The notes: a model not told the origin generated them from the sequence alone. A stretch of 64,000 nucleotides of DNA from Rotaria socialis (GCA_905331475.1 CAJNYU010000016.1:1-64000), one strand, 5' to 3'. Positions 45,606 to 57,958 are shown, counted from the stretch's first letter. Made by a program: numbers and translations.

Positions 45606-46304
45606 ATGCTTTTCAATCAAGTTTTTGCTTTTCTTGTTTTAATACTTATTTTAAATGCATGTGCCGGTCAATTACAACATCCATTCAAACAATGTTCACG
45701 TATGCATTTATTTCAAATTATTTAGTCTATTCTCATTAGCAATGTTTTACTCTAGCAAGAAGTACTGGTGAGATTCTTAAAGTTTCGGTCAATACTCCAT
45801 GTACCAACGAATATTGCACATTTTACAAGGGTGCTGATGCTCGTCTTGAATTTTCATTTAAATTACGTAAGAAACTTTAACATATTACAAAGAAAAGTAA
45901 CACTTATATATTAATATTTTTCTTCTTAATAGGAAAGAAAGCTCATAAAATACGGGCTAAAGTAGTGGCAACCATCGGTACAGTTGATCATGATTTTGCT
46001 CTACCAAATCACGATGTTTGCCAACAACTCGGATGTCCAATTCAAGCTGATGTGGTTTATTCATATCACAATAGCATGTTTGTTAGTCAAACATATCCAT
46101 CGGTATGTGATAAACACTAGTTTTATTTCTCCAAACATCCATTAACATCAATTCAATGCATATCTATATCTATATATATATTTCTTTTTTTTTGAATAGG
46201 TTAAAGTGAATCAAATGCGATACTATTTAATCGATGGTAAAGGACGTGAGCTTGCTTGTGTCTTATTACCCGTTATGATTACTGAAAAAGACTCAAAACA
46301 ATAA
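45606..46304 (+). CDS. NPC2: NPC2-type sterol-binding protein (ML domain)
   Basis: Four exons (45606-45699, 45756-45866, 45933-46102, 46200-46304) give 159 residues, the usual size. A signal peptide (MLFNQVFAFLVLILILNA) precedes the ML domain. The landmarks are PFKQC, VNTPC...EYC...YKGADARLEFSF, DVCQQLGCPIQADVVYSY, SQTYPSVKVN and RELACVLLPVMI, with six cysteines positioned as in NPC2. NPC2 moves cholesterol in the late endosome/lysosome lumen and hands it to NPC1. Splice sites are clean. It is transcribed away from SPAG1. Confidence 0.92.
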
Positions 46305-46541
46305 GTGGTAGCGACCGCTTCATTGTTAAGAAAAAAAACAATTTTTTCAAGCATACATATATATATATATATATATTTATGTCTCGTTTTGAATTTTTTC
46401 ACTTCTCTTCTTTCCTGTGCCGATGATTTTTTTTTAAATTGAGTAAAACGTAATAAAAAAATATGAAAAAAAACACAGAATTGAATTCCATTAGAAAATA
46501 AGTGAGGAGGTGAAGAGAAACGCAAGCAAACAACAACAACA

Positions 46542-47275
46542 ATGCCTTTATACATGGAACATATACTTGCTACAGATCCTAATCAACCAACTAGTAAGAA
46601 TACTAAGCTACAAATCGAAAAATCTAGTCTAATTTCTAAGGTTCGGCAACGGAATATAATACACGTTATATGTCACCACGTCGGGAAGACTATATTTCGC
46701 ATGTACTGCTACCAAAAATAGGGACAACTCGATCACCATCACGTAGTCGCTCGTTTCTCTCAGCTGATGTTGATCCGAACTCAACATTAAGCGCATCGGA
46801 ATATCGTCTACGCTATCCTAATCATCAACCAAAGCGTCCGTTTGTTTTTCATGCTCAACCAAGTCATGTATTTGACTTTGTTCCAATGCCAATTAATTCA
46901 AGAGTTTCACCTCGATTCGATCCATCTCCATCGTTTACAAAAGATACAGAATATCATGAACGTTTTCCAAATTATCGTTCATATGTACCCATACAAGAAC
47001 TAGTTCCACCACATCTATCCTCTCAACCGAACATGCCGTCGCCGACACAAATCAAAAAAGAACGCATGACGCGTAGTCAATACTTTCATGAGCTCGTTAC
47101 GGATAGCGATAAATTTAACGGCGGGCAACGACATGTTGGCAGCAGCGAACAACGTTCTGCGTTTCAATGGCCTAATCATATGCAGCAAAAGCAACCAATG
47201 CCTTCCTACACAACAATGAATATGTACGAACCGATGCCGCCCATCCATCGATATACACTTAATGCTTCCAATTAA
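46542..47275 (+). CDS. Probable microtubule-associated protein with (S/T)EYxxR(F/Y) motifs
   Basis: Exon 1 (46542-46593) and exon 2 (46641-47275) join in phase to 228 residues. The intron (GTAAGA...TTCTAAG) restores the motif ATEYNTRYMSPR. Two further copies, ASEYRLRYPNHQPKRP and DTEYHERFPNYRSYVP, follow. The remainder is basic, Pro/Ser-rich and probably disordered. Spaced SEY/TEY motifs of this kind occur in microtubule-binding proteins such as MDM1 and the MAP6/SAXO group, so a centriolar or axonemal role is plausible, but I cannot name the orthologue. It starts 238 bp after NPC2 and is convergent with COQ7, 97 bp from its stop. Confidence 0.65.
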
Positions 47276-47372
47276 ATGCGTCCCAAAACGAAAAAAAAAT
47301 AACGAAACAAAAGAATTTTGTTTAGACTTTTAATTTAATAAAGGATACACATATATTTGTTTTTCTATAAAT

Positions 47373-48290
47373 TTAAATACGCTCAGCTACATAGATACCC
47401 AACCGACATCCCATTTTGATCGCACTGGTTAAGCCTTGATAGAAAGGAGCCTTCAAAATGCGAAACTAATAAAACAAACGAAATAAAAGAAAATAGTCTT
47501 CTCACTTGTTCAGCATTATTAGCTAAACCAGTATCATGATGTTGATTTTCATCATCACGAAATTTTTTTATTGTCTAAAAGGAAAAACCAATATCAAAGA
47601 TATTGATCCTATATTTTTTTGTTTCTTACTTCTATCAAATCTTTATCTTTAGTTTGATCCGCATGTTCCATCAAATCACGTAATTGACTAGAAATTAAAA
47701 ACTTTCAAAAAAAAAAATTTACTTAAAATAAAAATGTTTTCACTTATTATAATGTTCTCCAATCACGGCTTCAACAGCAACAGTACATGCCATAGCTGCT
47801 TCTTTTCCTAGTAAAGCTGTTCCAGCACCTGAAAATAGAAAAATGCAACTTTTTCATTAGCAAACATAACCAAAGAAATATTATATTTCGTTTTACCTAG
47901 TGCAAAACCAGCGACATTCCATAATGGTAATAATATTGATGGTCGAGCTTTGTACTTTGGTATCAATTCATTAAATTTCGCTAGATGTGCTTTTTCTTCA
48001 TCCCACATGTGCTACACATCATATTTACAAAAATTAGAATCCTGTTTTTTGTGCTTTAATAATTAATATACTTGAATGGTTGGTCCAACATCTGTACGGC
48101 CCAAAACTGCCATCTGACCAGCATAAATTCGATCCGCAGCTAATTCTCCAGCTTGATCAACACGTATGATTTTATCAATGAGTTCTCGAGTTCTTTGCTC
48201 TGGCTTAGGTTCAAATGAGGTTAGCGATGATAGAAAACGAGTAGATTTCGATCGAGATATTTCTCTCAACAGTAAACGTGAAGTAATCAT
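47373..48290 (-). CDS. COQ7: 5-demethoxyubiquinone hydroxylase, mitochondrial (COQ7/CLK-1)
   Basis: Six exons (48072-48290, 47897-48011, 47744-47828, 47630-47687, 47506-47574, 47373-47450) give 207 residues. COQ7 hydroxylates demethoxyubiquinone in the penultimate step of ubiquinone synthesis at the inner mitochondrial membrane. A basic, Ser/Arg-rich leader ([18 protein letters not shown]) fits mitochondrial import. The di-iron ligands are visible: [23 protein letters not shown] (ExxH), [11 protein letters not shown] and DDENQHHD (ExxH). The C-terminus LGIYVAERI is typical of the family. All introns are 50-70 bp with GT-AG borders. It looks intact. Confidence 0.93.
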
Positions 48291-48543
48291 GATCTATAAA
48301 ATTAATATATAAATTCAATAATTTATAGAAAAAATATAAACAAAGGGTAAAACAAAAGCGTACATTAGTATCAAAGAAAACAAATACAAAAAAAAATAGA
48401 AAAAGTTTGCATGTTTTCTTGCAAGAATAATTACGCGAACGGATAGAGAGGACAAAGATTTTTCACTAGTAAGGCAAAATTTAACTATACTATCTTGATC
48501 ATTTTTCCTAATACAATTCGTCGCAAAAGCAATATTTGATTTT

Positions 48544-50509
48544 TTATTCGGCAGTTTTCGATGCAAGCTCACTAGTACCCCAAGCATGTAGAAGAAATCG
48601 TGGTTCGTTTTGAAGATCTTTCGTTTCGCCGTATGGACATGCTATTAAATGTTGAGTCAATGACGTCAATTTATTGGGCTTTCTTAATTGCCATTTCGGA
48701 ACTGCTGATGCAGTGTTTGTAAATAACCAATGCTAAAACAGATTTCCAAAAAAATTCATTTTTTTCAAAGTCAGAAAAAAACATGTATCGAAATTTTTTA
48801 TTTCAAAAGATATGCTCATTTTAATTTTAATTTGCTTCAAGAACTTTCAAAAGTTTATACTTGTTGAAATATCAATAGCATCATCATTTATGAACCACTC
48901 GATTAATCATCTATACTAATATATATAATTACTTTTTGTCGTTCAATCCAAGTTACATCTCCATGCGAAAGTGGATTACGTTCATATTCCTTAACGACAA
49001 TTCCTCGTGAAGGTAATAGATCTTGACATATGGCACGCAAACGCTAAAATTACAAATTAGTTTTAAACATAAAAACAAAAATCTTGCTTACACGGCACAC
49101 AAGTGAAATATTCCTTAATGATAGACTATCCAATCGCTGAAGAATATTCATAAGTATTTCGGATGGTAAAGTACTCATATCTAATCGTTCACTTCCGTCA
49201 TTGACTATTTCTGGATACCAGTCAAAAGCAATTGCATCATTGATCTGATCGAAGCGAATTCGTATTGATTGGCCATTCATTTGGCATGGCTCAAGACGTT
49301 CATATTGAAATGTACAACCATATTGAGATTTTGGACATTTTTGAATAAGATACGTATTGAGAGTACAATCAATATCAGAGTGTATAAGCCAATGTTTGTC
49401 AATTTCATCTCGACGACATAGAGCATGACAAAAAAATCGAGGTGATTTATTAAATGACTCAGGATTGGTTGGACGATTATTTGAAGCAAAATAATTCAAT
49501 CGATAAATATGTGACGAAGGTAATTCGATATCAGATATAATAGGCATTGGATCATCTTGCGTAGTCTCTGTCATTGACACCACCGGAGAATCGTAAGAAG
49601 ACGACGAAAGCTTTGACATATCAGATGCATTAATTAACGTAGAAGACGTTTTAACTAAAGATGGTATTGTTGTGGGATCAAAATTGTTCTCATTGTGTAA
49701 ATCAAATTGAGTCATGTGTTGTCGTTCCTCTTAAATGATAAAAGTTTTATTAATGTATTGCTTATTTTTTAAACACATGTAACTTTCTACTATGGTCAAA
49801 AGTCAAAGTTCTATTTAAAGATTTTGTCATTTTTTCCACTATTTTCAGAATCCGAGAGAATGAAGCAAGAAGAATATCCGTATAGAGTGCTAACTAACTA
49901 TAGAAATTTTCTTTATAGATCATGAAAATTACCTTCGGTAAGTTCTGATAAACGTTGATCTTCATTTTCTTCCAATTGTCTAAGATGTTTTCTACATGTG
50001 CTACATAAAATCCCATCTCCTCTATCTAACACACATTTCGGCATTGTTATATATCGATATTTTTCACTGCGAACAATATTTTCCACTTGACGATTTTTCG
50101 ATACATTACTTCTTAAAAGTCCATAGATTTTATTTTCTTTTTTTTTGAAATCTTTCACATGTTCATCCCAAATATTGTCACGGCGAGCTATCATTTCAAT
50201 CAGACCATTATCCGTTGAATTTTCCAAAGGATTAGTAGGATATTCATGATTATTAATAAACGAACAAACTGTTACGGATGCAGCACATATATGTAAATGC
50301 CGAGAAATATCATGACGTCGTATCGTCGATGGACAACCGTAATTAACATTTATACAAGGAATTAAAGCATTCGGACAAATATACTCATGATCGTCACGTT
50401 TGCATTCATGCATACGAGCAAAACATCCATTCGGACAATAGATCAATGGGCAAGAAGATGTATGAAAACAATTGATTAGAAAACACGTATCACAATGTTC
50501 ATGTGCCAT
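48544..50509 (-). CDS. F-box protein of the FBXO30/FBXO40 type
   Basis: Four exons (49933-50509, 49092-49729, 48933-49043, 48544-48732) give 504 residues, shorter than vertebrate FBXO30/40 (about 700-745) because the middle is reduced. The N-terminus MAHEHCDTCFLINCFHTSSC and YCPNGCFARMHECKRDDHEYICPN form a TRAF-type zinc finger (residues 1-85). The third quarter has RFFCHALCRRDEIDKHWLIH and CPKSQYGC, also conserved in FBXO30/40. A C-terminal F-box (STLPSEILMNILQRLDSLSL) then leads to CQDLLPSRGIVVKEYERN. These proteins are substrate receptors of SCF ubiquitin ligases. It lies head-to-tail with GTPBP1 and COQ7 and is unrelated to the LRR-type F-box genes further left. Confidence 0.87.
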
Positions 50510-50802
50510 CTGAAATAGAAATCTACAAATGAACTTGTTTTCTGTTTCTATTAAAAAATTAACACTATATTTGTTCTATTGAAATAAAAATTGAAGCATC
50601 CGTTACATATAAACAATCACCAGTTATTTTAAAACAAAGAGAACTCATTTTATAAAAAGTAAAAACAAACTAAGCCCAAAATAAAAATAATTTCACTATT
50701 GTATTTTGTCTATAATCATAGGAAGTAAATGCCTATTCATCAAGATGTATTTCGTTTTTGTTATAGTGGAACTTTGTTCAGTCGAAGAGTAGCCATCGAT
50801 TG

Positions 50803-53175
50803 TTATTGATCTACTGTTGTGTGTAGTTTTGTTTTTATTCGATTTCCAGTTGTTTGAGCAGCAACATATGGAGTAAGTTTCGATATACTACCAATAGCTT
50901 TTGTGCGTCCCTCGCGAAAGATGAGTTTCATACCCAGACGAAGATATTCAGGTGATTTTACAAAACGAAATATAACATTGGCACGATCACCTGTTCGTAA
51001 GTTCTCAACAGGCAGCGAAACAATTGTTGCTGTTTGACGAATACTACCGCAATGAACTGAAAGAAGAAGATTTATTACGATTTTATTTCAAGATCAAATT
51101 TTTATTTACCCACTGCTTGATATTTAACACCAATGGTTGTTGGATGATGCAGAATAAGCAAATCAGCTTCGAATTCCCAATAGGAAACAGGTGGTATGGC
51201 TAGAGATAAAAGAACCATACCCTTACGAAGTTCGGATTTTTTTATCTGAATATAAATTCAAAAAAAAATTGATCATTTCGATGAATAGTTTCTTTTTTTG
51301 TCTATACTTTTCTCAAAGCGAATGATGCTGTTTGACCACCTCGACATTTGTCAACTGGCATTCGTTTACGATGAATACCTGATAATAAAAATAAAAATAA
51401 TAATAAATTCTACTATTTATCATACCTCGGATTTGAACGGTTTTAAATTGTCCTAATGGATCAGGTCCTAATTGTAGATTATCACCAATTTTAATGATGC
51501 CTTTTAATGTTGTACCACTAACAACTGCGCCTACTCCAGATACGACATATAAATCATCTATTTGGAATTCAGCTGGTTCATCTTGACATGTTTCCATTCG
51601 TGTTGATAATAGATTAAGAAATTTTTTTAATAAATCTAAATTTTCTCCTGTTACATTCGATATTTGAAATATCGGACATAAACGTTCCGATGTGAAATTC
51701 GTTGCACATGTGATTACATCATCATTATTTTGTACTAATAATGGAATTTTTCGACAGCCCGATGAACGAAGTATTTTCTGTAGAAGTTTCATGGTTTCCT
51801 GCAGAACATTCGCAGGAGCCATATCAACTTTAGTAACAATAACAAAAACAGGAACACCAAGAGCAAGTGCTAAGCCCTTCAAACAAAAATAGGTGTATCA
51901 AATTGTTGAGTTCTTAAATGAAAAACAAATCCCAACTCTCATTGAACTAAAAGCCTTACGAGAATAATTCTATGCAATATTTTTTCCAGGATTTATTTCA
52001 TACAATCAGTTAAAAAAAATAATTCCATAAGAAAATAAAAATAACTTACAAGATGTTCTTTCGTCATGCCAATTACACCGGCATTAGCACCAATCTGAAT
52101 AAAACCAAAATATCTTCTATACAATAGGGTTTTTTCTGTCTCACCATTAACATCGCATAATCAGGAGCATATCCTGTCATACCAAATACAGTTGTTTTTA
52201 GATATTTTTCTATAAAATATATGTTTTTTTTTCTATCACATAATAAAACACGGTCTTACCATGTCCAGCTAAATCAATAAAAGTCAGTACCTGAAGAAAA
52301 TTACTTTTCTTTAGAAAAATCATTAATATCAAAATTCTCACTTTAGCTGATTTCTGACAAATCTCTGTCCAATTCAACGATTGATTGCCATGTACATCTG
52401 GTCTATTAATAATAGCACCATGGGTGTCAAAACCAAGAATATCCTATGAATGTAAAATTATTTTTTATTGCAAATTTTGCTTTATACACGAAACATACAC
52501 ATCCAACAGACGATGTCCTTCCAGTCTCCATTTCATGTTTATGTCGAAATAATTTTTGTCGTGCAATACCACGACCATCATCCAATATACTATGAGTTAA
52601 TACACCAAGTAACGTCGATTTACCAGCATCAACATTACCAGTAACAGCTACTCTTTAACAATCATTCGGTTTTCTTAAAATATCATCATTTGAGACTAAA
52701 ATTTCTGTCGTACCTCACTTCCATAAAGTCTTCTTCGTCGATATGTTTTCGTATAAGATATTCATTTAGAAAGCGTGTTTTATTCGACAATGATTTTTCT
52801 CTTAACAATTCAATTTCACAATCAAGTAGTGCTTGCATACTTTTAAGTGTAGCAATTGATGCTTCCATTTCTTCACGCAATAAACCTGGTGATTCACTAC
52901 TAGTAACTAAAAATTAAATAAATATACCAAAATTTATATTTTTCATCACAATTACCTTCGGTTCCAATTTCAAGAATAGTTTCACCGTGTCCTTCATCGA
53001 GACGCTTTTTAAGAAAGTTAATAAGTGCATCAAATTGTTCTTCATTTGGACTAATCCATGCTGTCTTTTTTGATAAATATTGCCGTATAATATCACTTTG
53101 TTGTTCATCTATTTCATCAGATGTTTTGGGAATTGTTGTTTCAACAAATGCTTGCATTCCATCTGCAGCTGCCAT
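50803..53175 (-). CDS. GTPBP1: GTP-binding protein 1-like translational GTPase
   Basis: About eleven exons join to about 573 residues: 52956-53175, 52714-52906, 52499-52652, 52342-52443, 52260-52290, 52145-52209, 52050-52094, 51426-51876, 51308-51378, about 51110-51245 and 50803-51056. G1 GNVDAGKST (about residue 142), G3 DLAGH (about 229) and G4 TKVD (about 285) are present. Domain II carries VSGTTLKG, and the C-terminal part has HHPTT...[12 protein letters not shown] and [17 protein letters not shown], characteristic of GTPBP1/2. This GTPase acts on ribosomes in surveillance and mRNA turnover in the cytoplasm. The start is taken at the first ATG of exon 1 ([10 protein letters not shown]). 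GTPBP2 is a possible alternative. Confidence 0.88.
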
Positions 53176-54072
53176 CGTTGACAACTGATCTGAAGTAATC
53201 GTCAAATATGAAGCTTATATTTACTACATTAAAAAAACTAAATCGTCGTTTTCAGACCTGGAAAAAAGGAAAAGCGGAATTTTCGATTGAGAAATATTCT
53301 TTGAGATCAATGGAAGACAAAGTGTATCAATAAGAAAAATACATATACGCGTTATAGATACGCTAGTTATAATGAAATATTGCACAATCACTAGAACATA
53401 TTTATTTACAGCGTCAAGCGATATCTAAATATAGAATGATGTATTCTAGTCAAAACTCGATGATGCAGACATCTGAATATAAAAAACTCGATAATAAGAA
53501 ATAAATTTATGAGTATTTAAAAACACATTGATAATTATGATCAGAAAAGAAACAAGACGTAGCTTGCTTCAATCTGATTGGTCGATATGTAGCCAATTAT
53601 ATTATAGTCATGTTCCTCCCGATCGTATATGAGTTTTTCATGAAGCCTATCTAACGCCAACAAGATATAGAAAGGTCTTTTTTTGTCATAAAAAAATTCT
53701 GGAATTAACTGAATATAAGTAAAATTGTGATATAATGACATTTTCTGAACTACGATTCTAAAAATCTGAGAAGATTCTCTATTTGTGTGTATAGAAATCG
53801 AAATAAAAAAAGACCGATGATTCGAAATTTTAAACTATGTTACAGCAATGGTTCTATTATAAATACATTATCACTCTCTTCTTATCAACGAAAACCGCAC
53901 GAATTTTCGTAGAGCTTCCATCAATTTTCTCTAGTAGAAAAAAGTAAATAAACGAACTCAATTCTCTTTCACAATCGCTTAGAAAAATAATCAAATGCAT
54001 TATGATTTTTAATGCACACAACTGCATCATATTGATTCTTTCTTCTGTCATTGGAACCTTCAAGCAATAGCG
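53176..54072. other. Intergenic between GTPBP1 and an orphan gene
   Basis: Divergent promoter region. Minus frames at 53541-53741 and 53857-54063 lack family features. No motif was recognised. Confidence 0.45.
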
Positions 54073-54816
54073 ATGATGGTTGATGGCCCATTACAATGGT
54101 ATTTTCTCTTTGGTATTATTCAAAATGGAGTGAAACCACCAGTCGATCTGAGATTTCGTCCAGCGCTTAATCAAAGATTGTTCTATCATACGATTGAAAT
54201 TGAATCGTATGATTCAGAATCAAGACAAATTATCGAACGATTAGAAATTGAAAGTGTTGAAAAAATCGTTGCCATGACAAAACTTCAGATTAACGTCATC
54301 AATTTGAATGTGAAAATGGAACCGAACAATGCGACTAAGTTGGAACGACTATTGAAACGTCCTTACTTCGATCGTCTTGTAGAACAGGAATTATCTGGTG
54401 ATGTACGATCACGGGATCATCCATTTGGCTATGCATGGTTGTTGTTTCCGTCTCCGGAAAGTTTGCTAATACCCGATATGGTCTTTTACGAAGGACAGAG
54501 ATGGGCTGTGAAAATGATCGGAAATTTCTTTGAAGTTCAATATGAACTAACTAAGATTGACCACGAGCAACATCTAGCATATGTTGATGCTCGAAATTGT
54601 ACTTGTTTAAATAGATCAGCAGGCAATAAACGATGGAATGCTTCTTGGATAGTAGACATACGCTCTGGAATAATCAAACGAACTTTTGTCGAGCTTGAAT
54701 ATGCATCACCCAAACGAGCTACCTACAAGACGATTACTAAAGTGTTTACACGGGAAGCAGATGAGCATATGATTTTCGATTACGAGATCGACGATAAAAA
54801 TCTTGATGAATTATAG
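54073..54816 (+). CDS. Unrecognised single-exon protein, 247 residues
   Basis: An intact frame with coding-like composition and no introns. It is rich in alternating hydrophobic and polar residues (RLFYHTIEIESYDSESRQ, LQINVINLNVKMEP) and contains RDHPFGYAWLLFPSPESLL and GQRWAVKMIGNFFEVQYELT, suggesting a beta-rich, perhaps barrel-like fold. ARNCTCLNRSAG supplies two close cysteines. No signal peptide or membrane span is evident. I do not recognise the family. Neighbours give no functional hint. It might be lineage-specific or horizontally acquired; nothing here decides that. Confidence 0.6.
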   Translation: MMVDGPLQWYFLFGIIQNGVKPPVDLRFRPALNQRLFYHTIEIESYDSESRQIIERLEIESVEKIVAMTKLQINVINLNVKMEPNNATKLERLLKRPYFDRLVEQELSGDVRSRDHPFGYAWLLFPSPESLLIPDMVFYEGQRWAVKMIGNFFEVQYELTKIDHEQHLAYVDARNCTCLNRSAGNKRWNASWIVDIRSGIIKRTFVELEYASPKRATYKTITKVFTREADEHMIFDYEIDDKNLDEL

Positions 54817-54900
54817 AAAACGAACGTTCATAGTAGAAACGCTAGAAAAATAATATTCATATCGAGATCAAAGACATTATTTTTTTTATATAAGCAGATC

Positions 54901-55089
54901 TTATGAAAATAAATTCCTATAAGTAATAAATTTTCTGCTTGACACACTCACTCCAAAACCTAGTGTGCAGAGAACCACAGGAATATCTTTACTGCTGAAA
55001 TATTGAAAATGTTTATTCGGATCGACCGGTTGCTTTTTTGTCTTTTTAAACTGGTCATTGACAACTTCGTTTACATACTCCATTTCCAT
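54901..55089 (-). CDS. Small open frame, possibly an exon
   Basis: A 62-residue frame starts MEMEYVNEVVNDQFKKTKK and includes FQYFSSKDIPVVLCTLGFG before a GTGAGT that could be a donor (near 54947). The segment before that point is coding-like. No partner exon was found. It may be chance. Confidence 0.25.
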   Translation of the reverse strand: MEMEYVNEVVNDQFKKTKKQPVDPNKHFQYFSSKDIPVVLCTLGFGVSVSSRKFITYRNLFS

Positions 55090-55229
55090 GGCTCTGTTGT
55101 CGATTAGTAATCATTGTTTAGGACGCATTGGAACGTATAATTCGTGATACACAATTGTGAAATTTCTGTTTTTGAACGGGATCGTATCATAAATTAGTCT
55201 TCGCAAATAATCAAACATCACGATTAAAT

Positions 55230-55789
55230 ATGAGCAATAAATGGAGAGATGTATGCAGGAAAATAGATTCATGCGTTGAATGTTATGGAACAGTTATTTT
55301 AGGATTTTTGTTCATTGTTGGCTCTATATCAGCTTCCAACTATGTTGACAAGAATGAAGCACGTAAGCTTTACGCTAGTAGCAGTTGTCTGCCAGTGAAC
55401 TATACATCTTCGTCACATACGTGCGGATATTGCAGTGGGGATTCCTGCTTCACTTACCGGTACTTTGACGAAACGTTTTACGTTTCATGTTTAATTTTCA
55501 ATGGAATGCTTGTTAACAGTAGTTTTGCAAGCTATGACAAAGATACGCAGTACAAACAAGTACAGTTACAGATTTTTATATTTGAGTATCATGCTTAAAT
55601 ATCTCTACAATATTTTTTCCATCGATTGGTACTTACTATCCATGCTTCTACGAAACGAAGCAGGTAACTTCAATGATTTGGGACCGTCCGGATGGAAAAT
55701 CTTTTCTACTATGTCTCTCTTTTGGTATTGTATTATTATCTCTTATATTCAAAATTTTCTTTGTATGTTGTCTTATGATAAAAGTATGA
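55230..55789 (+). pseudogene. Two-transmembrane cysteine-rich protein, copy A, probably broken
   Basis: Exon 1 (55230 to about 55565) encodes a short cytosolic start, a membrane segment (TVILGFLFIVGSISA) and an ectodomain with paired cysteines (HTCGYCSGDSCFTYRYFDETFYVS) ending YKQVQ. The matching second exon (55628-55789) reads TYYPCFYETKQVTSMIWDRP followed by a second membrane segment. It parallels copy B at 57321-57958 exactly. Here the splice acceptor is missing (CGATTG where copy B has TTGCAG) and the donor GTATAG of copy B is changed, so normal splicing seems impossible unless another site is used. Architecture (two membrane spans around a Cys-rich loop) resembles potassium-channel beta subunits, but this is only a resemblance. 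Confidence 0.6.
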
Positions 55790-56207
55790 TACCAAAACAG
55801 TGTTCATGTATGTCAAAGCTTACTAAAATGTTTCGATGGATTGATGCATGAATAGAAAATGAAAAGACAAAATATGCCAACTTACTCCAAACTCGGGCGA
55901 ACTTACTTACTTTCAGAACATATAAATTAATGGTTCCAAATGATTTTATTTTTCTTATGTTCATCTATTTATTGACAAATAATATTTATAATCATAAATA
56001 TATATTATTTTGGAAAGTGGATGTGAGAGAAGGAAAAAAATGAAAATTTTCATTCTTTTCAGGAATACGTTCCTATTCGAGCAAAGATAAATCGAATGTT
56101 ACGAAAGACAATTTATACAAAGTTTCTAGGCTCCATTCTAAGACGTTTGATTGATTCGTCGTATTAATGAACTTAAGATCATTTGGGCACCGATGTTGCT
56201 ATTCATA
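55790..56207. other. Spacer after copy A
   Basis: No gene was recognised; AT-rich. Confidence 0.4.
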
Positions 56208-56462
56208 TTAGCTTAACACACCAACCTGGAAAAATCCTTCATCGTTTAGATTCTCAACATAACGAAATTCTTTGACTGTACATGATTCCGTATTCTCCTC
56301 GTGGTGAATTAATTTTAATTTTAATTCTTTCACAGAATCTAATCGATACACCTTCGCTTTCAAATAGCCAAAAGAAACACATCTGGCGTGACTATATTCG
56401 TCCAACATGGACAACATAGGAAATAGTTTTTCGAAATTCGAGGAAGGATTATGAAAATACAT
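56208..56462 (-). CDS. Small open frame of uncertain status
   Basis: An 84-residue frame starts MYFHNPSSNFEKLFPMLSML and includes KAKVYRLDSVKELKLKLIHH. Composition is coding-like and hydrophilic towards the end. No family and no splice partners were recognised. It may be a remnant of a gene now lost. Confidence 0.3.
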   Translation of the reverse strand: MYFHNPSSNFEKLFPMLSMLDEYSHARCVSFGYLKAKVYRLDSVKELKLKLIHHEENTESCTVKEFRYVENLNDEGFFQVGVLS

Positions 56463-57320
56463 TCATAACAAACATTCCATTGCATTACAATAATATCGCC
56501 ATAGTTAATTATGTTTTATTGTTATCTGACAGTGTCATTGTTTATCAACATCATATTTGATAGTCAATTGGTTGCGATATTTTGTTTACGTTTTGTGCAA
56601 ATTATTTGAATAATAAACATAGCGAAGTATATCTAGGGCAATTGCACTGATAAAAATTTTAAAAAAGTCTATTTATCTTGAACTAATTAAACTCAATCAA
56701 TTATCTATCCGAAAATATATTCTGTGATAAATGCACAGGAAGAATTTTTCCAGTTAAGATAATTAAAATTTTCATTATTAGGAATTATTTTTCTCTTACT
56801 CTTCCTATATTATGACTAAGAGCACTTCGCTTTTCGACTATCTAAGGTAATCATCAACTAGATAAGTGCGTAATTTGTTTTCAAGCTAATGGACTGTTTT
56901 TATGTTTTGAGATATTTTTCTATCTATTTATACACCAAAATTGTAAGATTATTTTCTATCCTACAGAAACATTGCTTGGATTTATTTTATGTTTGGTTGA
57001 ATGTTTTTTTTTAGAGAAGAAGCATTCGACATTAATTCTATTATTAGATGTAAAATGCTTTTCTTTTTTTAAGGTTTGTATTCTTATTGTTCACTTGTTT
57101 TTATGGTTCCGCAATATTTTTTCATTTTTTCGAAGCGAAATAAAGTAGTAAATAGGCTTTTTTCGTTCCTACCATGTGTGTGCGTGTCACGGTTGAAGCG
57201 TAACATGATATTGTGAAAATATTTTTGCGATTCCGTCGTTGTTTGTTTTCACTGATCATATGTACATAACTAGTTGCTGCAACGTCAATGTCTTCTAATT
57301 AACTTCGCTTAAATTTCTAG
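56463..57320. other. Intergenic between the two-TM copies
   Basis: AT-rich with long T runs. No gene or repeat was named. It probably includes the promoter of copy B. Confidence 0.4.
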
Positions 57321-57958
57321 ATGGTCAAGTCATGTCGTGTTGTATGTTCCGACAAACATGAGCTAGCTTTGTGGTGTTTGGTGATTCTCGTACTTCCTTT
57401 ATTTTTTGGAGGTATTAGTTTAGGATCTCTTTTTATTTATTCGTACGCAAAAGCTTATCACATACGCGATCTTCATACAAATACAACATGTTCTCTATTG
57501 AACTATACATTTTTTGAACATGAATGCCAACGTTGTGAAGAATCATGTTATTCTCATACATGTTTTGACGAAAAGTTCTTTGTATCGTATAGAATATCGA
57601 ATGAAACGATCATTTATACGACTCTTGTAGTCTATGATGCATCCTCACAACACAAACAAGTACAGGTATAGATTTATGACTCTTCATTAGAACGGTAAAT
57701 AATTTTACCAGTTCTTCGTTGCAGATGGGCTTTCGCTACCCATGCTTCTACCAACGGAATCATGTAAGATCAGTGATATGGGACCTGCCTGACGAGAAAG
57801 TGAATCTAGTCACATTGTGCATCGCTTTCGGGATCGCCGCAGTGCTTATTCTGTTCGTTGTCGCCGTTTTGTGGTATCGGAAAATGAAATCACATGCAAA
57901 GGTAACTTATGCGTTTCAAGATGTACCGAGATTCTTCGGAGATGATTCACTTGAATGA
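57321..57958 (+). CDS. Two-transmembrane cysteine-rich protein, copy B
   Basis: Two exons (57321-57665 and 57725-57958; intron GTATAG...GTTGCAG) give 192 residues. The short N-terminus is followed by a membrane segment (LVILVLPLFFGGISLGSL). The extracellular loop has HECQRCEESCYSHTCFDEKF, two potential N-glycosylation sites (NTTC, NYTF) and YPCFYQRN. A second membrane segment (CIAFGIAAVLILFVVAVLW) and a cytosolic tail follow. The layout recalls calcium-activated potassium-channel beta subunits (two spans, Cys-rich loop), though identity is too low to claim it. It is intact, unlike copy A. Confidence 0.7.

Noticed and set aside
46223-46555. Minus-strand frame of 110 residues after NPC2
   Set aside because: It overlaps the NPC2 last exon and its 3' region and is dominated by AT repeats.
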